From Bolinopsis microptera (lineage: Eukaryota > Ctenophora > Tentaculata > Lobata > Bolinopsidae), in NCBI RefSeq assembly GCF_026151205.1, contig NC_087072.1, forward strand, positions 11,632,169 to 11,696,168: a stretch of 64,000 bases of DNA, written 5' to 3'. A program made the position numbers and the translations under genes. Every line of letters begins with the position of its first letter. Position 1 is the first letter of the stretch. The notes under the pieces are model-generated. The model saw nothing but the letters and a program-made list of their open reading frames with translations, made no database searches and was not told the DNA's origin. This document shows, piece after piece, positions 33,701 to 45,700 of this stretch.

Positions 33701-36700
33701 ATTAAAAAAATTGAAATTTTTATATCCTTGTATCATTTTTATAAACAATGAACCGTTTTGAAATAGATTAATTTTGCAGGAGCCATTTCGGTTTCACTGA
33801 TCATACACTATGAAAGATGTAGATACAAACAAAAGTTGCTCCTCATAAGGTGAACCTACAATAGGAGAACTACTCCTTTATAATAATAATTATACAGTGT
33901 GTTATTATTAATAGTTATCAATAGAATTTTAGTGGAAAAGAAACAATGAAACATGCGAATCAACTGAAACTTTAAAGATCAAATTTTCACTGCCATCAAA
34001 TTGGAAACTTCCCAAATAGTCAGGGACGAAAGAGTCGATTTTTGAGGTTCACTGGCACTGACTGTTCAAAAGGATGTCTTAACGGAATATGGTACTTTAG
34101 GGATTCATTTTGGGTCACTAAAAACGGCTCATAATTGGCCACGCCTTTTTCATGGGTTTTACCTATTACCCGATTTTTTCCTGATGGACTTTTCGTATAC
34201 ACTGCAAACTGTTCGAAATGACAAAATTTATATACAAATTTGTATATGGAGGATATGCCAGAAAATACTCATTTTTGAGGTCTTTGAGGCTTTTTAGGGC
34301 TTAAAACAGATAGGGATATAGGTATATTAAAGTATATTAATAATTAATATAAAGTACATCCCCGCCGTCAAAACCCCCCCCCCCCCCCCCCCTATATCTT
34401 CCTTCACAACTTGTATACAAATTTGGTCATTGCAAACAGTTTGCAGTATAGAAAAAGTCTCTACGACCTTCAGGAAAAAATTGGGTGAAAAGGGCGTGAC
34501 CAATTATGAGCCATTTAAGTGACCCAAAATTGGCGTCAAGTCTAGTTTCTTTGAAGGATACCTAAAGTACCATATTCCGTAGGTAAGGAAATCCTTTTCA
34601 GCCCTGACTAAAATGGAATTTTACGCTATAATTGATAGTACAAATCTGGGTTCTTCATTTTTGACCTTTATCTGGAAGATTACCTCCGAATGAACTGCTT
34701 CTTTCTTGTGTGCGAACTCTATTGAGTAAACTCTGGTTTAAATGGCGTAACGCTAGATCCTGCGGGTGCGCGGCGCGGCGCTCCATCGGGTTACAGAGGA
34801 GATGGATGCTCGGCGAACGGTGGTTGGTATCAGTGATCCCATCCCGCTGCTGCCGTATACGCATGTTAAACTCAGACCTACATTCCAGAGAACGCAGAAA
34901 TCGGAGAACCCCGCGTAAGTTAGATTACATTTATACAGTTTAGCAAAAGCTCTAAATTATTGTTTCAATTTCAGGTTGTTTTTGTACACTTAACTATTTA
35001 GCTCAATTTATTTTGCTTGCAGAACAATAAATGAACATTAACCATGAAGTTTCTACATCATGCTAAGTTTTGCTAGACCCCTATTCATTGTACATCGGGG
35101 CACAGTAAGTCTGGGTTTTATTGTAATTATCATTTCAGAGTTGAATACTTGCTTATCCCATGGTAGGCTGTACAATATAGATTCTGTGATTATCTAAAAG
35201 CTTATTTTAGTGTATGTGAACCATCCTCTAGCTAAACAGCCACTTTTATTCCCCTTTTATCACGATCATTACCTGCGTATAGTTGATAAATGTGCAATAG
35301 TGTCACAAATTTAAGGACGAGCAATTTTAAATTTATCAATGTATATTTCAATGTGTGTCTATTTTTAAGTGTATATTAAAATATAATAATTCAGCTAAAC
35401 TTGGATAATTTTAAATATCAGCGGTGTCGATTGGAGAATAAACCAGAATAGCGAAAAGGACGGTAAAAAAAACAAAAATACCAATAATAAAAAGCCTATT
35501 GCTTCGGAGCAAAATTGTAAGCATGGTTTTTAATAGTTTGCAAACCCCATCCTCCCCATCATTCTTACAGTACTGATGTAATGATTATCTATTGGCTTAT
35601 AATATAGCCTGCAAGAAATTAACACTACAACTCCTAGTGGGTATCCTTATAACACCCTAGTAACACCCTAGTAACACCTAGTAACACCCTAGTAGTAACA
35701 CCTAGAAATTAACACTACAACTCCTAGTGGATATCCTTATAACACCTAGTAACACCCTAGTAACACCTAGAAATTAACACTACAACTCCTAGTGGGTATC
35801 CTTATAACACCCTAGTAACACCTAGTAACACCCTAGTAACACCTAGAAATTAACACTACAACTCCTAGTGGATATCCTTATAACACCCTAGTAACACCCA
35901 GCACCCTAGTAACACCCTAGTAGTAACACCTAGAAATTAACACTACAACTCCTAGTGGATATCCTTATAACACCTAGTAACACCCAGCACCCTAGTAACA
36001 CCCTAGTAACACCTAGAAATTAACACTACAACTCCTAGTGGGTATCCTAGTAACACCCTAGTAACACCCTAGTAACACCTAGAAACTAACACTACAACTC
36101 CTAGTGGGTATCCCAGTCAGACTCAGCCCCTCAATGGAACCGCCAATGGTAAGTCAATTGTAGCTATGATAAGTTGTATTCGTCAATCAGCCATGGTGAC
36201 ATCCAACATTTGAAGATATATGCTCAAAATGAATGAACATTCCACTCTAGATAACGATGTAGGAGAGAACCAACCGTACACCACCGTCACAGAGAACACG
36301 GTGCTAAACGACAGAGGTAGCTACCAACAAAGAGAATACAACGACTACAACATGGACAACAACACACTAGGTAATTAACCCGTCAATCATTAAATAATTA
36401 ATTAATTAATTAATCATTAAGTGTTTGTGCAGTAAGTTAGCCGCCAGTGTTCTTACATTGTTTGTGCAGTAAGTTAGCCGTCAGTGTTCTTACAGTGTTT
36501 GTGCAGTAAGTTAGCCGTCAGTGTAAAGTGTTCTTACAGTGTTTGTGCAGTAAGTTAGCCGTCAGTGTAAAGTATTCTTATAGTGTTTGTGCAGTAAGTT
36601 AGCCGTTAGTGTTCTTACATTGTTTGTGCAGTAAGTTAGCCGTCAGTGTAAAGTGTTCTTACAGTGTTTGTGCAGTAAGTTAGCCGTCAGTGTTCTTACA

Positions 36701-39700
36701 TTGTTTGTGCAGTAAGTTAGCCGTCAGTGTTCTTACATTGTTTGTGCAGTAAGTTAGCCGTCAGTGTAAAGTGTTCTTACAGTGTTTGTGCAGTAAGTTA
36801 GCCGTCAGTGTTCTTACATTGTTTGTGCAGTAAGTTAGCCGTCAGTGTTCTTACATTGTTTGTGCAGTAAGTTAGCCGTCAGTGTTCTTACATTGTTTGT
36901 GCAGTAAGTTAGCCGTCAGTGTAAAGTGTTCTTACAGTGTTTGTGCAGTAAGTTAGCCGTCAGTGTTCTTACATTGTTTGTGCAGTAAGTTAGCCGTCAG
37001 TGTTCTTACATTGTTTGTGCAGTAAGTTAGCCGTCAGTGTTCTTACGTTGTTTGTGCAGTAAGTTAGCCGTCAGTGTAAAGTGTTCTTACAGTGTTTGTG
37101 CAGTAAGTTAGCCGTCAGTGTAAAGTGTTCTTATAGTGTTTGTGCAGTAAGTATCCCGTCAGTGTTCTTACATTGTTTGTACAGTGTTTTGTCAGTCTTT
37201 CTGCAGTGCTACCATGTTTCACTATCTCACATCCACAGCTGGTGCAATTCCGGGACCTTCAGGTCGTCCCCCTCTCCCTCCTCGCCTCACTTCAACCTCC
37301 AACAATTCCTCCAAACACAGTCTGATAGATACTGCTCACACTCACCACCGGACCACCTCAAAACATAGCATAAAGGCAGTGGACCTCTCAGAAGTGGACA
37401 AGTCTCCTTACTCTTCCCTCGGACAACCTTCTCTCCCACGCAAAATTGAGGATATTCCCAGACCTTACCACTTTGATCTTGCCACTATGACCATGCCGGC
37501 CCAAAAGCCTGCTAAAGGTCGTTTTCACGTCCCTTCAGGCTTAGCTAACATGCTGCACAAGCGGAGAGGTTCAAAGGATAGTCGGAAAAGTTTTGGTCTG
37601 AAACGGTCTAGCAGCTCCGCCAGTACTGAGTGCCGAGCGAGCAGACCCTTTAGTATCATTAGCACGGGAACCGTGGCAGGAAGTAGTAGGGCACTGGAGG
37701 ACGATTACATTCCACCACCTCCCGCCCCTCTCCTGAGCCCTGAGCTTCCCCCTCCACCTCCCCCCATGATCCCGGCAACTCAGCCGAATGCAGTGCAGCC
37801 TGCCCCAACTCCGCTTCATCTTAACCTCAGTAAGCAAGGTTCTACTGGCTCGTGTGCTAGTAGAACGCGTCCCAAACTTCACTCACCTGCTACTCCCTCC
37901 TCTGCTGGAATGGACAGACATTGGAGTGTGGAGTTCGAGGGAAGGATGAGGACACTCTCGCAGAACAAACTGACTCACGTTAAACAGAAGGATTCCAAGT
38001 ATTTTGGTGAAGAGGCAGCGTGCAGAGCAGATATTTTAGTTTCATATTCTATCTCTTCCAGCGTGCAGAGCAGATATTTTAGTTTCATACTCTATCTCTT
38101 CCAGCGTGCAGAGCAGATATTTCCTGTTTCATATTCTATCTCTTCCAGCGTGCAGAGCAGATATTTCCTGTTTCATATTCTATCTCTTCCAGCGTGCAGA
38201 GCAGATATTTCAGTTTCATATTCTATCTCTTCCAGCGTACACAGCAGATATTTCAGTTCTATACTCCAAATGAGAGCTTTTCCCAGCTTTTCTATTTCAC
38301 TGCTGTCTCAATTTGCGATTTTTTCATTTTCAAATCAACCTCACAATGTTTTTAATCTGGTTTCCTTTTTTAACTTGTTCTGAGTGTGTATTCTCTCTGC
38401 TAGCACTTAACCCTTAGATTCGCATCACAACACGCTGCAATATAACGACGGTTCCATGAAATCCGGTACTCTAGAGCTCAAAGCGGTCAATCAGAGCCCC
38501 AAGGTATGGATTTAATGATTTTTATGAAGCGCTGTTATAAAAATCTGAGCTGGCTTGCTGGTCAATGGGAATTAGAATTAGAATAATAATTAGAATTAGA
38601 ATTAGAATTAGAATTAGAATAAGACTTAGAATTAGAATTATAATAATAATTAGAATTAGAAGAGATACAGAGCTTCTGATTGAGATGCAGAGGGGGGGGG
38701 GGGGGGGTACAGTGGGCCGCGAAGGGGGGTTATGATAGTATTATAAGGAGGGGGTGGGTAATTAAACTTTTTCCTGGGAACTACTTTTCTCCACATTTCA
38801 TACTACCTGGAAATATTTTTCCGTATCTACCCGCCGAGAATTTTCCTGAAAATTACTGAAATTTCTGATTGATATCACCTACTAAATCTAAGTTGTTAAC
38901 ACATAACTGGTGTTACTGGGCGACACTCAGCATGTCATTCCGCTGAATCTACAATCTCTTTATGAACAGAAAAGGTAAAATTTGCATCGCGCGCAGAAAA
39001 ATAGACTCCTCCTATACACAGAATTAAAGGAGAGTTGATAGTAGCCTGGTCGGGGCCTCTAGTAGCCTAGTATGATTCTCTAGTAGCCTGGTATGAGCTT
39101 CTAGTAGCTTGGTATGCGTAAATAAACATGCAATGTTAGGGCGTCCAATTAAGGTGTCACATACGTAATTCGATGACCAAAATTATGGGGAAAAATGGAG
39201 AAGTTCTTTTTTCCTCTCGAATGTAGGTTAATTTTTGTATTTAAAAGTATTTTGTAATGATTTCAGTGTACACTTATCTAAAGAATGGAGTATCTGATTT
39301 GCTGCACAGTGCACCCATCATGCTCGTTGTGTTCTATCACGTGTGAAGAGTAAAACAAAATGCTTGATAATTTTATTTTTGAATTCATATGGGGCATTCA
39401 ATGACCTATTTCAACATGTAAAATGGATTTTATAGTATGTTCTTAAAGCAATTTAATACTTAATGGGCGTGGTCTCAAAAATATTATAAATATTTCAATT
39501 TCAGACAACAGAATTCTGTCGTAGCTCACGCTAACCCAAACGTTTGCACACTGAATTTTATTTATTTTGCAAGTTATATAAAATGAACGTCCTTTTATCA
39601 AAGATATGGACTATAGAAATTGTGCAGGTTGCCCAATTTAATTTTGAGCGGGCGTGGTTTAAAGGTTTAAAACAAAAGAAATCAAAAATTTTGATAACAG

Positions 39701-42695
39701 ACCCCTGGAATGAGTAATATGCTCATATATCACTCAACTCCCTGCTACTCCAGTAATATCACTCAAGTCTCAACCCCTCCCTGCTACTCCAGTAATATCA
39801 CTCAACCCCTCCCTGCTACTCCAGCAATATCACTCAACCCCTCCCTGCTACTCCAGTAATATGACAGGAACACAGATCTATGATTTCCTTTTTCCTAGTT
39901 CGTGATATTCGTAGTTCCCTTACCCAAATACTGAAAGCTATTTTGGCCCTAGGATGCATACAGAAGTACACCATTGGATTTACAACGCAACTTATGTAAT
40001 AAAAAGTTACTGTCAAGACTTGAGCAAATTCGTAGCTCATAGCCATGTCAAAAATGTTTGCAATGCAGGAAGGGAAATAAGCGACGATCCCTGAAAATAT
40101 TACGAGAGTTGAGGTTTTGAGGATTCGTCGACTGTGTAGACTGTTCCTGGTGATCTCGAAGGCAATAACAACATACATTGTTATGATGAGGAAGAATGGT
40201 AGAACTATTGTAAAGCTTTGTACCACAAATGATCCGATTCTGACACAGCGCAAGTACTTTGGGTCGTATTCAATCTGAAATATTATCACATAAAAATAAA
40301 ACCAACTTAATTCGTACTCTATTTAAAAGAGAGCTAATTAAATGATTGGACAAAGTGCAAAGTAAAGATGGTAACGTTACCTTGAGTGAGTGAAGGATGT
40401 TGTAAGACACCAAATCTTTAACCAAAATACAAAATATCGGCAACCAGCTCGTAACGGTTATTACTCGACTGAGTCTCCTCGTCATGACGTATCTGTGTCT
40501 TATAGGGAAGAGGACAGCAATATACCGATCAATGGTTAGTGGAAGCAGGACAATAACCCCCGAGTTACTGATCAGTTGAATCAGCTCCTCATACATCTCA
40601 CAAAACCAGGTCACATGACCCGTGCTAGGGTTCACTCCGATGAAGCGAGTGGAGATCATACCAGCACCCCGGAGCACACCACTTAGAGACATTGCCACGT
40701 CACTCGCTGCTACGTTCATTAGGAATATGTTCTGCGAAAAGGGATTGTTATTATTGCTACTGTCAAAACAGCGCAATCATTATTGCAACTGTTACAACAG
40801 CGCAATCATTATTGCTACTGTTAAAACAGCGCAATCATTACTGCAATTGTTACAACAGCGCAATCATTATTGCTACTGTTAAAACAGCGCAATAATTACT
40901 GCAACTGTTAAAACAGCGCAATCATTATTGCTACTGTTAAAACAGCGCAATCATTACTGCAATTGTTACAACAGCGCAATCATTATTGCTACTGTTAAAA
41001 CAGCGCAATAATTACTGCAACTGTTAAAACAGCGCAATCATTATTGCTACTGTTAAAACAGCGCAATCATTACTGCAATTGTTACAACAGCGCAATCATT
41101 ATTGCTACTGTTAAAACAGCGCAATCATTACTGCAACTGTTACAACAGCGCAATCATTATTGCTACTGTTAAAGGACCAGTTAACTGAAAAAAAAGTTAT
41201 CCTCATATTTTGACAGATTGTGACAAATAGCAAACTAAGCAACGAGTCGAAATTCCTAAATCTCTAACTGCTCTCTAACGCGTGTAAATAGCGTTTGTAT
41301 TATTTTGGTGATGACGTCACGAAGTCCCTCATTGCGTGCGCAGAGGCTCTGAGGAGCTCGCGTGACTGTATTTTACAGGTAGAAAATGGACATGCCGTGT
41401 GTTCTGGAGGTTAATGAAGAGTAGGAGTAGCGGTAACAAAGCAACAACAACAACAAGGTGATAGCCAAGACTATAAGGATTTTGGAGAACTAGAGCTAGG
41501 GTAATAGTCATAATTCTAAAATTTGAGTGAGTTACACGTGTTTTATTGACAACGATAAACATTTGCAACGTATTACGCTATGCTGCAGCGCGCACTGAGG
41601 CACTTCGTGACGTCACGAGGCCACAGCTTATTATTGCAATAACACGCGTTACACGTACGCTAGAGAGTTGGTTCTTTCGGCGATACGATACTTTACCAGT
41701 TTGTCACAACTGATTTAAATCTTAGCCAAATTGGAGACTACAAATTTTTCAGTTAACTGGTCCTTTAAAACAGCGCAACAATTACTGCAACTGTTAAAAC
41801 AGCGCAATAATTACTGCAACTGTTACAACAGCGCAATCATTATTGCTACTGTTAAAACAGCGCAATCATTATTGCTATACGGTATCCATGTCTTTTTCCT
41901 TTAAATTCCAATGCAGTACTATCTCTCCCATCCACACCATAGTTTGGCGAGTAACGGCTGGTGATTTAATTGTTATCTATATGAAATTGATATGTGTAAC
42001 CTGATTAGCAGGGAGTCGAATACGAAATATCAGGAAGTACAGTTCCAATGTGTTGAGAATAACACCAGCGGTGGCAATGGTTATCAGGATACTCCCCTGG
42101 CCAGAAAAGGAGATTTTATATATTCAACTTCTTGACAACCACTGTTCAGTGTTCATAGATGCAATGATTTTAAAACTTAATCTTTCTCAAACCTTGTTTA
42201 ATTTACTTACATTCACCAATCGAAAAGGGCAGACCTTCTCATTGTCCGAACAATAATGACCGTTTATAACGAAACCCATTTGAAATATTCACTCAAACGT
42301 AGCTATTGGACGCCCCCTTTACCAAATGTACCTAGTAACACCCTAGTAACACTCTAGTAACACCCTAGTAATAACTTTACCAAATCATATGAGACATCAA
42401 AATAAGCCAGGCACAACGTGCGAGTACGATATTTTAAATACTCTGATCCCTGCTTTTCGACTATATGTCACCTTGGTGGCATATATTGATTATAAACATA
42501 TGGTTCCAATAATGAGTGGTGTGCTCTTTATAATACGATACGAGAGAGTTCCCTCACCGGCAAGAGAGTTGCCTTCATCTCCTTGGTTAATATCATGTCT
42601 CTTTTTCTAGACTTTTTAGCAAAGTGACATTCGGAATCGATCTCAAATGCTTCGAATGATGCTAATGCCTCTCCATATGGTGGAACACACACACA

Positions 42696-42782
<87 letters not shown>

Positions 42783-45700
42783 AATTTGCAAGTGATGCGC
42801 GGAAAATGCGCACGCTTAAATTCTGGCAAGATGTTTATATCCTAAAATATCGGAAATGCGGATAAATTTTGACGGCAGTGCACGCAAATCATTTCTGAGG
42901 CGCAGCTTGTATTTGTTGCTAAGATCCCTTCTGCACGACGTAACCTTATTCCAAAATACTATCATTTTGTCGAAATTCATGAACCTAATTATTGTTTTAT
43001 CTTTCACAGTTTCAGCTCAGCGACAACAAGTTCCAATTATTATTAAGCCCAATTTTTTTTAAATGCGGGATACCGGCCGAATTTCAGATTGCTATATTAG
43101 TTTTGTCACTATTATTTAGAGACATGGTCCAGAATTTTCACCGACATTTAGCTCATGTTATCAATATTATTAATAAATAAGAAATGATCTCTCTCATTTT
43201 AGGAAAAAGAAAACAAAAATCTTATTCAAAATCTAAAATTTTCAGGATACGCTCACAACTTCTTTAAAATATTTGTAATTGCTGTTGGTAAAAACTAGAT
43301 TTCTAAAATTGTCCGGATAAAGTCTTGACCTTTTGGCCGATAAAAACCTGAATATCTCGTTAAATAACCACCGCGTCCTTCAATTTCCGTCCCATTGATA
43401 AAATGATACACTTACTATTACAATATTGAAGGTAACTAGAGGTTTGTAAATATCTCCTGATTTAACGCATCTTCTACCTTGTTCTGCCGGCACGAAGCTA
43501 GCTCTAACATATTGTGTTGACATATTGTAGCATATGTGTTAATTTTATCTACACTCCGCACGCAATACTTGTTATTGTGTGTTACAGTGCAAGTGTGTAC
43601 TGTATAGTGCTAAACATGGCCTCTTAACTCAGCTGTACTCCGCAAGCTGAACGGGGCCTCTTAACTCAGCTGTACTCCGCAAGCAATACTCGCTAAACAG
43701 GGCCTCCTAACTCAGTTGTACTCCTGTTATTAGATAAGTTACTACTGTACACACCACGAGTGTGTATATAATATACATATTGTGTTGGACAGTCCTTTTA
43801 CCGTTAATCTTCATTTCTTCAGGGTTTGTGTGTTCTACTGCCATTGCATTTTGTAAAGTATGTAACAATTCGATACTGAAATATAATATCTATATATATT
43901 TCTATGTTATGTGTATATTATATAATACTAGAAACCCTAGTCGAAAGCTTTGTTCGAGGAAATTTAAAAAATCAGTTATGTTTTAATTTCTCTTCGTCAT
44001 CCAGCTTTGTACTGTAGAAATTTTGGATTTTATTCAACAATGAGGACAACGTTGTAAGAATTTGAAATCCCTAATCGATAATTTTTACTGCACCAAAAAT
44101 ATCAATAACAACAAATATATGAATAGTCGGCTGCCAGACTTTGGGTAAGTTGTCATATGACCACCATATACGTCATCAAGTAATTTACATGCAAGCTTGA
44201 AGCAATTAGGGAAATTAGAGAAGCTCACATTGGGGAACCAATCAATTAGCCTATGCACAACTAAGAACCACCGGTATATTGTAATTTGATTCAAATTGGT
44301 ATTGAAACCTCTGTGAAACCCCTCCACCATTTCCGAGTGAACTCCGGATCCTGAAGAATACTGGCGAAATGAGTCGGAGTCCGAAAACGTATATCGAAGT
44401 TGACCAGTAGACATATAAAACTTGACCAAACGACATAAAGTTTACCAGAGGACATAAAGTTGACCAGTAGACATACAATGGATTAAGAAATCGAACAGTA
44501 GGTGAAATCAGTGTTGTTATTGTTCAGATACTTGTCACAAACGTCATATCGTTATTGATTTGTGATTCGCTTGTTATTGAACAATGGACCGCTTTCTTAA
44601 ACGGCCTATCAGGATGGGTTGTGTGGGCAGTTTAACCTAAGGAGAAGGCTTCTGAGTTCTGTCCTTATCTGTAGTGAGGGTAGCAGTGCAACTTCCATTC
44701 CGCGTGCGGTTACATCTGTAACTCAAATTGTCCTTTAGTTCAGATCGCTGCTGGTGCAAAATCATAAGTCTTCCACGGGTGGCACTTAGGACTTCTAGAA
44801 GGTTCGTGCTTGTTCTCTAGTAGCGCTACCACTTTCTGTGCAGGGAAAGGATGTAGTCCACGTCGAGGTAAGTTTCGTCGACTTTAGTTATTAAAGGGTT
44901 GCGTGTGGGTACTGGGTAGTTACTTCTGGGTCACCCTGTACAGTGTACTTTAATATGCCCCCCCCCCCCCCCTTCCCCCCCCCCCCCCCCCCCCCAACGA
45001 ACCCACTAAATTTCGACGACCATTTATTACGACGTGCCCGTACAGTGATACTTCATACTTGCTATATAATTGATAAGCTCAATATGTAGTATGTAATACT
45101 AAGGGCTCCTTTACTATCATGTGTATTGCGTGCCACTGTAAATTCACTTCACTACAATAGTTGTACTCTTAATTTCGTGTCTGTTATATTTTCAGGACTT
45201 TGTTAAGATGTGCTTCACATGACCTTTGTTTTTGGGACTCTCAAAATCGAAGCATTTACTCACCATCTGCTATCAGTGTCATTATTTTCCTCCTCAGATA
45301 ATCCATACTAAGTTGCTCTTATCTCTCTCTCTTATCTTATCTCTCGTGAACTGTCAGTTGAATTTCCGCGTTTTTGTGTGACTGATTCCACTGTTTATTC
45401 TGTTAAGCATTATACAAAATCATTTCTAAATGTGTCTTAAGATTTATTAAAATGAACCAAATGTGGGACACGAAATTAAGGATAAATCCTCACTTTGAGA
45501 CCAAGCGCTAGCCATTGGAAGGAAAACTTGTAAAAAACATCATGGGGCTGCCACGCCCTTCTCAAATGAATAACGGCGAATTTGTTTAACGGTCTTGGAA
45601 GGTCATAAGTCATAACCTACAGCCACTGTAAATAATAAATGATCATAACCTACAGCCACTGTAAATAATAAATGATCATAACCTACAGCCACTGTAAATA

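Noticed and set aside
37081-37238. Extending exon e upstream to ATG codons in the 36/42-bp array
   Set aside because: A good acceptor at 37238 and matching phase with exon d give a better start; the upstream frame is repeat-derived.
38007-38383. Continuing exon e through the 46-bp array to the stop at 38381
   Set aside because: The donor at 38007 joins exon f in the right phase; downstream residues are repeat-encoded. Read-through as an alternative end is possible but unsupported.
44085-44429. 114-codon minus frame
   Set aside because: Partly inside the dispersed repeat; no domain recognised and no conserved counterpart in copy 1.
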